Below are positions 29,093-37,637 of a stretch of 64,000 bases of DNA, piece by piece. The number at the start of each line of letters is the position of its first letter. Positions within the stretch are counted from its first letter, which is position 1. The notes under the pieces are model-generated. The model was not told the origin of the DNA. It ran no database searches and worked only from the letters and a program-made list of their open reading frames with translations. Position numbers and translations under genes: made by a program. Location of the stretch: contig CANLOW010000004.1 in the NCBI GenBank assembly GCA_947493035.1, positions 1 to 64,000 on the forward strand, given 5' to 3'. The DNA comes from an uncultured Aquimarina sp. (GTDB lineage: Bacteria; Bacteroidota; Bacteroidia; Flavobacteriales; Flavobacteriaceae).

Positions 29093-30208
29093 CTAAAAAG
29101 ATACCACCTCTCCTCGACCTGAACTGGTATCACTTCCCACGGCACAATTAGCATGAGGCAATATAAACCTAAAGAATTGCCTATCAACACCTTTCAAGCA
29201 CTCTAACAATTCCTTATAGGTATAATTACGTGTGTCTAAAAAAATCAAACTGTCATCCTTTTCTTTCAACTCAGAACATTTAACAGTTTCCAGAAGATCA
29301 TACTTCTGTTTTAACAAATGCATAAGCTCATCCGATTCTCCAAAAAGTTTATATTTTTCAAAAGAGATATCTGTATTCGTTTTTTTCAAACCTCCTAAAA
29401 AAGAAGAAACATGTATTCCTCCTGAAATAATAAGATCTGTTACCCAGGTATACTTAAAATATTTTTTATAAAATAATTTCATTGCCCCATAAAAACGCTC
29501 GCGATACACTTTATCTTTTGTAGTGCTTTCCCCCTTAAAATGAACCACTTTTTCAGAACCTAGATAATAATTTTCATAACCTAACTGCTGTACTGAATAT
29601 GAAAAATCAATATCCTCTCCGTACATAAAATAACGTTCATCAAAACCTCTAGCTTCTTGATAAACTGATTTTTTAACCAACATAAAAGCACCTACTAAAA
29701 TTTCTACTTGCCCCTCTCCATCTCTTTTCAAATGATCTGCATAATAAGGTGCTATTTTCGAGAGTTTCTTCCCAAAAACTTTAAAAAACGAAACCCAAGT
29801 TGTTGGTAAATTCCTCTTACTCTCTGGTAAAAACACACCTCGTCCATCAATCAATTGCAAACCCATAATTCCCAAATTAGGCAATCTATCAGCTTTTTGA
29901 ATACAGTTAACAAAAGTATCTTCTTGCACTATAGTGTCAGGATTCAATACACATATATATTCCCCATTAGCTATTTCTACCGCTTGATTATAAGCTTTAG
30001 AAAAACCTAAATTTTCTTTATTTTCCACTAAGTGTATTTCTGGGAAATACTTCTTCACCATAGCTACACTATTATCTGGAGAGTTATTATCTGCAACAAT
30101 AATCTCAGCATCTAACCCTTCTACAGCTCTTTGAACACTATGTAAACACAATTCTAAAAAGTGCATGACGTTATAGTTAAGTACTATAACACTCAGTTTT
30201 ATATTCAT
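29093..30208 (-). CDS. Family 2 glycosyltransferase
   Basis: 371 residues with a GT-A fold. SVIVLNYNV at about residues 6-14 begins the nucleotide-sugar domain; VADNNSPDNS, ENLGFSKAYNQA and the acidic LNPDT motif (DxD-equivalent) follow, and MYGEDIDFSYSVQQLGY carries the probable ED catalytic base. The pattern is the rhamnosyltransferase-like group (WbbL type) of GT2. No membrane helices are evident. One base separates it from the recR stop, so it is co-transcribed. Likely makes a surface polysaccharide or glycan; acceptor unknown. Confidence 0.92.
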   Translation of the reverse strand: MNIKLSVIVLNYNVMHFLELCLHSVQRAVEGLDAEIIVADNNSPDNSVAMVKKYFPEIHLVENKENLGFSKAYNQAVEIANGEYICVLNPDTIVQEDTFVNCIQKADRLPNLGIMGLQLIDGRGVFLPESKRNLPTTWVSFFKVFGKKLSKIAPYYADHLKRDGEGQVEILVGAFMLVKKSVYQEARGFDERYFMYGEDIDFSYSVQQLGYENYYLGSEKVVHFKGESTTKDKVYRERFYGAMKLFYKKYFKYTWVTDLIISGGIHVSSFLGGLKKTNTDISFEKYKLFGESDELMHLLKQKYDLLETVKCSELKEKDDSLIFLDTRNYTYKELLECLKGVDRQFFRFILPHANCAVGSDTSSGRGEVVSF

Positions 30209-30209
30209 A

Positions 30210-30827
30210 TTATAATTTCAAGGCTTTTTCAAATGGAATTCTATTCATAATACTGCGACCTAATGTAATTTCATCTGCGAATTCGATTTCATCATTGACG
30301 CCAATACCTCTTGCAATCGTAGAAGTAGCTACTTCTTGCCCCTTAATTTGCTTGTATATGTAAAAATTAGTGGTATCCCCTTCCATGGTAGCACTCAATG
30401 CAAAAATCAATTCTTTTATTTCTCCTTTTCTCACACGATCTACTAATTGCTCTATTGTCAAATCATGTGGTCCAATTCCTTCTATTGGGCTTATTTTCCC
30501 TCCTAACACATGGTACAAACCTCTAAATTGACTTGTACTTTCGATAGCCATTACATCGCGAATATCTTCTACTACACATACTATTGATCGATCTCTATTA
30601 TGACTAGCGCATATTTCACAAACTTCTACATCACTAATATTATAACACTCTTTACATTTCTTAATTTCTAAACGACAATCCTTAAGAGCTTCCGTTAAAT
30701 ATTCTGTTTGTTGAGATGGCTGACGTAGTAAATGCAATACTAGCCGTAAAGCTGTACGTTTTCCAATACCTGGTAACTGTGAAACTTCTGCTACCGCGCG
30801 CTCCAATAATTTTGAAGAAAATTCCAT
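30210..30827 (-). CDS. recR: Recombination protein RecR
   Basis: RecR acts with RecF/RecO in loading RecA at gaps. An N-terminal helix-hairpin-helix ([13 protein letters not shown]), a C4 zinc finger (CKEC...CEIC, about 57-72) and a Toprim domain ([12 protein letters not shown]...) are in the usual order. Length 205. The leader is about 300 bp and without a gene. Confidence 0.98.
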   Translation of the reverse strand: MEFSSKLLERAVAEVSQLPGIGKRTALRLVLHLLRQPSQQTEYLTEALKDCRLEIKKCKECYNISDVEVCEICASHNRDRSIVCVVEDIRDVMAIESTSQFRGLYHVLGGKISPIEGIGPHDLTIEQLVDRVRKGEIKELIFALSATMEGDTTNFYIYKQIKGQEVATSTIARGIGVNDEIEFADEITLGRSIMNRIPFEKALKL

Positions 30828-31028
30828 GACATCAAAAATAGATATTAGTATTGAGATATGAGAAGTAGTATATAAAACTTATACAGTTTTAGTCTAACGG
30901 CGAAGCGATCTAATATCTAAATACTCCCATCTGTGCTAGAAATGTTAAAGTTATCATAGAAATGTAACCTAAGGGATAAAATTACGTCTATTATATTGTA
31001 ATAATAGTTTAGTTAGTTGGTTAGTGTT

Positions 31029-31089
31029 GTTGATTTTACATAATTAGTTTTTTTGTGATTAATGTTTATGTTTCCCTTGTAAAATCAAC
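31029..31089. repeat. 12-bp perfect inverted repeat with 37-bp interior
   Basis: GTTGATTTTACA (31029-31040) is matched by TGTAAAATCAAC (31078-31089). The interior is T-rich. It abuts the terminator at 31090-31130. It could form a long-loop hairpin in RNA or be the ends of a small decayed insertion. Confidence 0.6.
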
Positions 31090-31130
31090 GAAAAAAGCCG
31101 CAGTCCTATCATGAACTGCGGCTTATTTTT
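31090..31130. terminator. Strong bidirectional terminator downstream of the Bax-inhibitor gene
   Basis: AAGCCGCAGT (31095-31104) pairs with ACTGCGGCTT (31115-31124) around a 10-nt loop, flanked by A6 on the left and a T-tract on the right. On the minus strand it ends in TTTTTT and terminates the bshC/Bax-inhibitor transcript. Confidence 0.92.
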
Positions 31131-31145
31131 TAACTTCTTTATTCA

Positions 31146-31844
31146 CTAATCTCTAGAAAGTATATTAAGGATATACCAAAACAATAACATTAATGAAGCG
31201 AACAGACCTAAACTAGCACCTACATATTGATCTTCTGTATAACTATTAGCCATATTAGATGTTTGATATAAGATAGAACCTGATGCCAAAACAACCATTC
31301 CTACACTAAACCATAATCCAAGATTAAAGCCAAATAACATCCCAGCTACGATCAACCCTAAAGCAATAAACCCTCCAATGGTTAATGCGGAACGTAAATA
31401 AGAAAAGTCTTTCTTAGTCAATAATACAACTGCTGAAATTCCTGTAAATAATGACAATGATAGAATTGCAGCTTGGTTGATAATATTTCCACCTCCTTGA
31501 GCTGCTATACTCGTAGCAATAAAAATTAACGGAATAAAAATAAAAGCTTGTGCGACTACATATAAAAGCAAGCCTGCATATTGTTGTCCCCTTTCATGAT
31601 TTGTATGCACTACCTTATCTGCATAATTTGTGGCTAACATAAATCCTCCTAACATCAACAACCATTTCCAACCTTGAGTTAAAGACAATGCAAATTTCAC
31701 AATAGGTTCACTTTGAAAAAACACCCATTCTACAATTATAAAAAGCAGTACCGCTAAAGCAACGTGAGTATATGTTTTCTTATAAAAAGCAAGTCGTTTT
31801 TCTGGCGTTAATGCACTTACTGGTAAATATTGTATTTCTTCCAT
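31146..31844 (-). CDS. Bax inhibitor-1/YccA family membrane protein
   Basis: 232 residues with about seven transmembrane helices and a soluble N-terminus (MEEIQYLPVSALTPEKRLAF). The family includes TMBIM/BI-1 calcium-leak channels and E. coli YccA/YbhL, which modulate FtsH. The start at 31842-31844 is preferred; an upstream in-frame codon adds nine residues (MLYLLKIIR) not expected. It is 44 bp after bshC on the same strand and so probably co-transcribed, ending at the terminator. Confidence 0.9.
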   Translation of the reverse strand: MEEIQYLPVSALTPEKRLAFYKKTYTHVALAVLLFIIVEWVFFQSEPIVKFALSLTQGWKWLLMLGGFMLATNYADKVVHTNHERGQQYAGLLLYVVAQAFIFIPLIFIATSIAAQGGGNIINQAAILSLSLFTGISAVVLLTKKDFSYLRSALTIGGFIALGLIVAGMLFGFNLGLWFSVGMVVLASGSILYQTSNMANSYTEDQYVGASLGLFASLMLLFWYILNILSRD

Positions 31845-31888
31845 TCTGATAATTTTTAATAAATATAGCAACTCTTAACTTAAAAATA

Positions 31889-33505
31889 TTACTCTATTGA
31901 AATCACTTTAAATTTCATCTTTAAAGGATCTAAATTTTCTTTTACCACATCGAAGAATAACTTCCCATATTCTAAATAAAATTCGGCAAAATTTGATTTT
32001 CGCTCTTGTAGACTCTGTTGAGGGAATAATTCATTTTGAAGCATTACAACACGTGCTACTTCATCTTTTAGTTTTATTCTCTGCGCTTTCAACAGACGCT
32101 TCTCTAAATTTTTTAAGCCTTTCAATTGTTTTACTTCTTGGGCTTTTACAGCTCCTACAAAACTCTTATCCGTTTGTTGGGCTAACTCCTTTAATTTTTC
32201 AAACTGAAGCTCCAATACTTCTCTTTGTTCTGAAAAATCAATAGCTATATTGGATATTTTTCGCACCCTCCAATTGATTAAATCATTTTGTTTCTTGAAA
32301 AGTTTCGATATGGGAACATCTAATCGCTCTAACTTTTTTCTTGATTTAGCACCTACCAACACAACAGAATCTCGAAGCATCAATATTGGAAAGACTACCT
32401 TATGTCCCTCAAACATTTCTTTTAACTGAAACCAATATGCTAATTCACCTCCACCTCCTACGTAAGCGATATTGGGCAAAATAACCTCTTGATATAACGG
32501 TCTTAAAAGTACATTAGGACTAAATCGTTCAGGATATTTTAAAACTTCTTCTTTTAAAGATTCAATACTATCCCAAACAATATCTTTATCTACTACTCCA
32601 AATTTCCCTTCAGCCAACTGCTCTATCCGACTTCTAACTCCCTTTACTCCATAAAATAAATTGACCGCTCTCGGATTCACTTGAATTTTATATCCTTTGC
32701 CAGAAATTTCCTGAGCTGTTTTGGTTACCGCTGTAAATGAAATTTGTTCTTCTAGCTCTCTCAACATATTTGGCACATATAGTTGCTTAAGCGCTCTATC
32801 ATTACCATCAACGATGATTAAACCATATTCTTTGAATAACTCATTCACAAAGTATCGAGTAGCATCTGCTAAGTTTTCGTGCTCTAAATATGCTTTAGAA
32901 AACAAGTCTTTTAATGCTTTTGCATTATCTCCAATCCCTAATTCTTTTTCAAAAGAATCGAATACCTCAGACAGACCTTCAGTTGGATATTCTCCCACAT
33001 AGCCATTATCATTTTCTAACCCAGCTTTATAATTCCATTGTATTTTTTTCCCTTTGAAATTAAAATGATTAATCTCTAAAAAATCATGATCTTCAGTAGC
33101 CATCCAGTATACAGGAACATAATGAAAGCTTCCTTCCTTTTTATTTAGTTTTTCACAAAGATTAATTACCGAGAATATCTTGTACACAAAATACAATGGG
33201 CCCGAAAATAAGTTCAACTGATGCCCCGTAGTAATCGTTAATGTATTTGGCTTACTTAATAAATCTAGATTATGGGTAACCTCCTGCGATATTTCAGTAT
33301 TTGCATATTGACCTTTCAATGCCTTTACCAAAACTTCACGATGCCCTTTAGAATATTGACTTGATTTTTCTTCTGCTTGAATCTTCAGGTTTTCTTCCGA
33401 TGGAAACCTATTATAAAAACGCTCGGTCTTAGGTTGTTGGTCTATGTAATCACAGATTAATTGAGAAAAGTAACCTGTCTTTTTAAATTCGATCGATGAT
33501 GTCAT
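31889..33505 (-). CDS. bshC: Bacillithiol synthase BshC (cysteine-adding enzyme)
   Basis: 538 residues matching BshC, the last step of bacillithiol synthesis, in which cysteine is joined to GlcN-malate. Marker segments are ITTGHQLNLFSGPLYFVYKIFSVI (partly quoted), VYWMATEDHDFLEINHF and the long C-terminal coiled-coil region rich in Lys/Glu that mediates dimerisation. The ATG at 33503-33505 (MTSSIEFKKTGYFSQL) is preferred over a TTG five codons upstream. bshA and bshB are not in this window. Bacillithiol is known from Bacillota and several Bacteroidota. Confidence 0.95.
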   Translation of the reverse strand: MTSSIEFKKTGYFSQLICDYIDQQPKTERFYNRFPSEENLKIQAEEKSSQYSKGHREVLVKALKGQYANTEISQEVTHNLDLLSKPNTLTITTGHQLNLFSGPLYFVYKIFSVINLCEKLNKKEGSFHYVPVYWMATEDHDFLEINHFNFKGKKIQWNYKAGLENDNGYVGEYPTEGLSEVFDSFEKELGIGDNAKALKDLFSKAYLEHENLADATRYFVNELFKEYGLIIVDGNDRALKQLYVPNMLRELEEQISFTAVTKTAQEISGKGYKIQVNPRAVNLFYGVKGVRSRIEQLAEGKFGVVDKDIVWDSIESLKEEVLKYPERFSPNVLLRPLYQEVILPNIAYVGGGGELAYWFQLKEMFEGHKVVFPILMLRDSVVLVGAKSRKKLERLDVPISKLFKKQNDLINWRVRKISNIAIDFSEQREVLELQFEKLKELAQQTDKSFVGAVKAQEVKQLKGLKNLEKRLLKAQRIKLKDEVARVVMLQNELFPQQSLQERKSNFAEFYLEYGKLFFDVVKENLDPLKMKFKVISIE

Positions 33506-33721
33506 GTACCGTTTGTCCAATTGCGTTGAGTAAAATTACAAAATCAACTCCCCTGGTGCAAGAATACTAAGTATGTAACTAAAAACTATTTTCATTAAAT
33601 ACAACCCTAGTATTAGGAAATACACCCCACAGTATAGAATTAAATATGCTTTAAGCAATACCTTTTTAAGTTTGCTATCGGTGGCTTGGTTTTTGTAATT
33701 TCGTTTCCTAAAGAATAAAGA

Positions 33722-35017
33722 GTGCGTATAGCTAAAGAATTTCCTATTGAGGATTTACATTTTCTTAAAAATCAATTACTAGATTGGAGTCAACAATACG
33801 AGCATGTAGTTTGGTTAGACTCTAACCTCTACCCTCAACGACATTCTAATGCCGAAATCATACTTGCTGTAGATGCTATAGACATTATGAAGACAAATCA
33901 TCATAATGCATTCGATCAACTAGAGCACTTTCAAAAAAAACAAAATGATTGGCTTTTCGGATATTTAGGATATGACCTAAAAAATGATACCGAATCTTTG
34001 ACCTCCGAAAACCAAGATGGACTTGACTTTTCAGATCTCTATTTCTTTAGACCTAGAAAAGTAATTACACTCTCAAAAAAGGCAATCACATTTCATTACT
34101 TGAATGAAAACAATAATGAAATTGAATCTGATTTTAATACAATTAAGTTAAGTAATTCAAGTAGTCCAGAGAAATCTACAAAACCATTAAAAATACAAAG
34201 CCGCCTTACCAAAAGTGAATATTTACAAAGGGGGCAACAGTTCCTAGATCATATTCACAAGGGAGATATTTACGAAGCTAATTTTTGTCAAGAATTTTAT
34301 GCTAAAGACGCATCTATAGTACCTTTATCTATATATAAAGCACTTAACAATATCTCTAAACCTCCTTTTGCTGCATATTTAAAATTAGAAAATTTATTTG
34401 CGTGTTGTGCCTCACCAGAGCGCTACTTAAAGAAAGAAGAGAACGTATTGATTTCTCAACCTATTAAAGGAACTGCAAAAAGGCATCAACACAGTTGTAA
34501 AGATTCGGATGCTGCGAGTAACTTATTACTTAGCGAAAAGGAACGCGCAGAAAATGTGATGATTGTAGACTTGGTGAGAAATGATCTTTCTAAAACCGCT
34601 ACTAAAGGAAGCGTAAAAGTGACCGAATTATACCAATTATACACTTTTAAACAAGTACATCAACTGATTTCTACGATTACTAGTGAATTGAAAGAAAGCA
34701 TATCGCCTGTAGCTGCTATAAAAAGCACTTTTCCTATGGGAAGTATGACAGGAGCTCCTAAAATTAGTGCTATGGAAATCATTGAAGAAAATGAAGCTTC
34801 TAAACGAGGCTTATATAGTGGTGCTATTGGTTATTTCACTCCTGAAGGTGATTTTGACTTTAATGTGGTCATTCGTTCTATACTTTATAATGCTACTAAA
34901 AAGTTTGTTTCTTTCTCCGTAGGAAGTGCTATTACTTCACAATCTGACTTAAATGCCGAGTATGAAGAGTGCTTAGTTAAAGCAGCTGCGATGCGAAAAG
35001 TACTTTCTAGTTGGTAG
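33722..35017 (+). CDS. pabB: Aminodeoxychorismate synthase component I (PabB-type)
   Basis: 431 residues of the chorismate-utilising family. The catalytic region has GDIYEANFCQEF, PFAAYL, then SPERYL and QPIKGTAKR. The Lys in P-I-K-G-T is the nucleophile that marks PabB (anthranilate synthases have P-I-A-G-T). Later come ERAENVMIVDLVRND and GSMTGAPKISAM. PabB makes 4-amino-4-deoxychorismate for folate. The start is GTG at 33722-33724; no earlier in-frame ATG. The glutaminase and lyase partners are not adjacent. Confidence 0.93.
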   Translation: MRIAKEFPIEDLHFLKNQLLDWSQQYEHVVWLDSNLYPQRHSNAEIILAVDAIDIMKTNHHNAFDQLEHFQKKQNDWLFGYLGYDLKNDTESLTSENQDGLDFSDLYFFRPRKVITLSKKAITFHYLNENNNEIESDFNTIKLSNSSSPEKSTKPLKIQSRLTKSEYLQRGQQFLDHIHKGDIYEANFCQEFYAKDASIVPLSIYKALNNISKPPFAAYLKLENLFACCASPERYLKKEENVLISQPIKGTAKRHQHSCKDSDAASNLLLSEKERAENVMIVDLVRNDLSKTATKGSVKVTELYQLYTFKQVHQLISTITSELKESISPVAAIKSTFPMGSMTGAPKISAMEIIEENEASKRGLYSGAIGYFTPEGDFDFNVVIRSILYNATKKFVSFSVGSAITSQSDLNAEYEECLVKAAAMRKVLSSW

Positions 35018-35081
35018 CTGGTAAAATCCCAAAAACGCTTTTGCCTTACGTTTAATAACATTTTTTTTACATACGATTTAT

Positions 35082-35089
35082 TAACTTTG
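35082..35089 (+). promoter_or_regulatory. Promoter -7 element for the DUF6428 gene
   Basis: TAACTTTG matches TAnnTTTG exactly. Transcription start would be near 35095, just before the palindrome at 35104-35118. The -33 zone is T-rich without a clean TTG. Confidence 0.6.
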
Positions 35090-35103
35090 AATGAAACTGG
35101 ATC

Positions 35104-35118
35104 GTGACTCTGAGTCAC
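35104..35118. promoter_or_regulatory. Perfect palindromic operator GTGACTC-T-GAGTCAC
   Basis: A perfect 7+1+7 inverted repeat between the -7 element and the ATG at 35147, about +10 to +24 of the predicted transcript. A further GTGAC half-site follows at 35126-35130. Its location suits a repressor that blocks elongation or initiation. Confidence 0.65.
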
Positions 35119-35146
35119 CAGTAAAGTGACCTTAATTCTATTAGAA

Positions 35147-35593
35147 ATGATTTTATCAGAAATAAAAAAACACCTAGAATCACTAGATCAAATTGCTTTT
35201 CAATTACCTAATAGTGAATTAGTCCCGAGACATTTTCATGTCACTGAAGTTGGAAAAATCACTAAGGATTTTATTGATTGTGGTGGCGTTTTAAGAAAAG
35301 AAGAAGTAGTCAACTTTCAATTATGGGAAGCTGATGACTACGATCACAGACTGCACCCTCAAAAGTTATTAGGAATAATAGAGCTATCCGAAAAAGTCTT
35401 AAATCTAAAAGATGCTGATATTGAAGTTGAATATCAAGGCGAAACTATTGGAAAATATGGATTAGGTTTTGACGGCACTAATTTCCTATTAACCAACACC
35501 AAAACGGATTGTTTGGCTAAAGACAAATGTGGCGTTCCAGAACCTCAACAACAGGTTACGAATGCTTGTACTCCTGGATCTGGTTGTTGTTAA
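35147..35593 (+). CDS. DUF6428 family protein with Cys-rich tail
   Basis: 148 residues of the DUF6428 type: RHFHVTEVGKITKDFIDCGG, VNFQLWEADDYDHRL, and a C-terminal segment with Cys residues ending CTPGSGCC (C-x-x-x-x-x-C-C). No signal peptide. In other Bacteroidota this family is, to my knowledge, often found beside ArsR-type regulators and arsenate reductases, so a link to metalloid or thiol stress is plausible; here it stands alone. ATG at 35147 is preferred over a GTG seven codons upstream, which lies in the operator region. Biochemical function unknown. Confidence 0.85.
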   Translation: MILSEIKKHLESLDQIAFQLPNSELVPRHFHVTEVGKITKDFIDCGGVLRKEEVVNFQLWEADDYDHRLHPQKLLGIIELSEKVLNLKDADIEVEYQGETIGKYGLGFDGTNFLLTNTKTDCLAKDKCGVPEPQQQVTNACTPGSGCC

Positions 35594-35610
35594 GCGAAAA
35601 ATCGCTGCTT

Positions 35611-35689
35611 CGAGCCTCCAGCTACCAGCTTCAAGCATTTGCTCGTAGCTGGTAGCTCGCTGCTTGTAGCTTAAACGTCGCTAGACGTT
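35611..35689. repeat. AGCTACCAGCT inverted repeat and hairpins between DUF6428 and ychF genes
   Basis: AGCTACCAGCT (35620-35630) pairs with AGCTGGTAGCT (35647-35657), and related AGCT/GCTTG-type words fill the segment. A second short hairpin, AACGTC/GACGTT, lies over the ychF stop. GC content is clearly above the surroundings. AGCTGGTAGCT occurs in part again near the pabB stop (TTGGTAGCTGG, 35014-35024). Such AGCTGGAAGCT-like repeats are scattered in many flavobacterial genomes; here the hairpin may act as a terminator for the convergent genes. Confidence 0.6.
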
Positions 35690-36775
35690 AAATAAGAAAT
35701 GCATTACATCTCCGTCATTTACGACATATCCTTTACCTTCTACTTTTAATTTTCCTGTTTCTCTAGCTTTTGCTTCACTTCCTAATTCTTCGTAATCTGC
35801 ATAAGAAATCACCTCAGCTCTAATAAATCCTTTTTCGAAATCGGTATGAATTACACCTGCTGCTTGTGGCGCTGTTGATCCAACATTGATCGTCCAAGCA
35901 CGTACTTCTTTTTCTCCTGCTGTAAAATATGTTTGTTGATTCAACAACTTGTAAGCGGCACGAATTAATACTGCTGCACCAGGCTCATCTAATCCCATAT
36001 CAGCTAAAAACATTTGTCTTTCTTCGTAATCATCCAACTCGTTGATATCTGCTTCCATACCAACAGCCAAAACAATTACTTCTGCTTTTTCATCAGCTAC
36101 TTCAGCTTTCACCTTAGTTACATAATCATTTCCTGAAGCTGCAGAAGCTTCATCTACATTACAAACATATAATACACGCTTATCCGTAATTAATTGTAAT
36201 GGTTTTACGAACTCAGCATCAACATCTTCTTCGAACTCTAATGCTCGAACCGATTTACCAGCCTCTAAATGTTCTTTTAATTGAATAAGTATCGCTTCTT
36301 CTGCCTGCGCTTCTTTATTCCCAGTACGAGAAGCACGCTTTACCTTATCTAATTTCTTTTCTACCGTCTCCAAATCTTTCAATTGAAGTTCGATATCAAT
36401 CGTTTCTTTATCCCGAATTGGATCTACAGAACCATCTACATGTACAATGTTATCATTATCAAAACAACGTAATACATGGATAATAGCATCCGTCTCACGG
36501 ATATTCCCTAAAAACTGATTTCCTAATCCTTCTCCTTTACTCGCACCACGTACTAAACCAGCAATATCAACGATTTCAACTGTAGCAGGAACAACACGCT
36601 CTGGATTGACCAAAGATTCCAATTTCTCTAATCTTGGATCTGGTACATTTACCACTCCGATATTAGGTTCAATAGTACAGAACGGGAAATTGGCACTCTG
36701 TGCTTTTGCATTAGACAAACAATTGAAAAGAGTTGATTTCCCTACATTAGGTAATCCTACAATACCTGCTTTCAT
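35681..36775 (-). CDS. ychF: Redox-regulated ATPase/GTPase YchF
   Basis: 364 residues of the Obg-related YchF/OLA1 family. The P-loop GLPNVGKST is at residues 6-14, then NFPFCTIEPN, DIAGLVRGASKGEGLGN, and the C-terminal TGS domain (TAGEKEVRAWTIN...DVMHFLFNV). The family prefers ATP and associates with ribosomes. ATG at 36773-36775. Confidence 0.97.
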   Translation of the reverse strand: MKAGIVGLPNVGKSTLFNCLSNAKAQSANFPFCTIEPNIGVVNVPDPRLEKLESLVNPERVVPATVEIVDIAGLVRGASKGEGLGNQFLGNIRETDAIIHVLRCFDNDNIVHVDGSVDPIRDKETIDIELQLKDLETVEKKLDKVKRASRTGNKEAQAEEAILIQLKEHLEAGKSVRALEFEEDVDAEFVKPLQLITDKRVLYVCNVDEASAASGNDYVTKVKAEVADEKAEVIVLAVGMEADINELDDYEERQMFLADMGLDEPGAAVLIRAAYKLLNQQTYFTAGEKEVRAWTINVGSTAPQAAGVIHTDFEKGFIRAEVISYADYEELGSEAKARETGKLKVEGKGYVVNDGDVMHFLFNV

Positions 36776-36806
36776 TATCGATTTGAATTAATTCGTAAAA
36801 CGAGTG

Positions 36807-36814
36807 CAAATATA
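36807..36814 (-). promoter_or_regulatory. ychF promoter -7 element
   Basis: The minus strand reads TATATTTG, an exact TAnnTTTG match, 32 bp upstream of the ychF ATG. No clear -33 TTG. Confidence 0.6.
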
Positions 36815-37193
36815 CGCTTTAGACCGTTTCGCTGTTACATAAAAGAATAAGAGAATAAAAGAAGGTAAAACAATGGCTTAATTAGACCCAACTCCCATCA
36901 AGAATCTTAAGAGGAATAAAGGAAAATCCAATACCCTCTCTTTAACAATTCACATGAAATATTAACTAAAAAGTAAGTTTCAAAATGCTCATACTACAAT
37001 TTTTGATGTCTTCACTTTTCTAATTAGAATGAAATCTGTAAAAATATTTTACAGAGTGTTAAACTATTTTCTGTCTTCACTAATTCTATTAAAACCCTCA
37101 AAAACTCCAATAAAACCAATATATAGAGCAGATTATCTTTCATCTTCATCACTTAAATTTAATTCAAAAAATGTTAAAATTTAGTACTATGTA

Positions 37194-37225
37194 TTGCATA
37201 ATACCTTTTTAAGAATATATATTTG
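37194..37225 (+). promoter_or_regulatory. padR promoter
   Basis: TTG (37194-37196) and TATATTTG (37218-37225) are separated by 21 bp. The predicted start is near 37231. The palindrome TCTCA-AA-TGAGA at 37238-37249 lies just inside the transcript and is a candidate autoregulatory site. Confidence 0.65.
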
Positions 37226-37295
37226 CATAGATAAACATCTCAAATGAGAACAATTGTGACTATGAGCCTTTATAAATATTCTAAAAAAGCAGCCA

Positions 37296-37631
37296 ATGAA
37301 AATTGAAAACACTAAAGCTCAAATGCGAAAAGGCGTACTCGAATATTGCATCCTTTCTATTTTAAAGCAAGGAGATGCTTATGTCGCAGAAATCTTATCT
37401 ACGCTAAAAGAATCTAAAATGTTAGTCGTAGAAGGGACTGTTTATCCTTTAATGACTAGACTAAAGAATGCTGAATTACTGAGTTACCGCTGGGAAGAAT
37501 CAACCTCTGGGCCTCCAAGAAAATATTATTCGATCACACCTAAAGGAGATCAATTTCTAGAAGAACTACACACTACATGGTCTGATTTATCTAACGCTGT
37601 ACAACACATTACCAACTTAAACAAAAACTAA
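37296..37631 (+). CDS. PadR family transcriptional regulator
   Basis: 111 residues of the short PadR type (PadR-s2): winged helix with MRKGVLEYCILSIL, VAEILSTLKES, EGTVYPLMTRLKNAELLSYRW and GPPRKYYSITPKG. Such regulators are often autoregulatory and respond to envelope or drug stress. It is followed after six bases by a PspC-domain gene, so it very probably controls this pair. Confidence 0.95.
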   Translation: MKIENTKAQMRKGVLEYCILSILKQGDAYVAEILSTLKESKMLVVEGTVYPLMTRLKNAELLSYRWEESTSGPPRKYYSITPKGDQFLEELHTTWSDLSNAVQHITNLNKN

Positions 37632-37637
37632 AAAATC

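Larger units (their letters stand above)
30828..31145. other. Intergenic region upstream of recR
   Basis: No supportable gene. It contains a long-range inverted repeat (31029-31040 with 31078-31089) and a strong terminator hairpin, both described separately; the left part has only AT-rich sequence and presumably the recR promoter. Confidence 0.6.
36776..37295. other. Intergenic region between divergent ychF and padR genes
   Basis: About 520 bp. On the left is a minus-strand TATATTTG (36807-36814), a good -7 element for ychF. A perfect palindrome, CTGTAAAA-ATA-TTTTACAG, lies at 37036-37054. The right end holds the padR promoter and a small palindrome. No supportable gene was seen between them. 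Confidence 0.65.
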
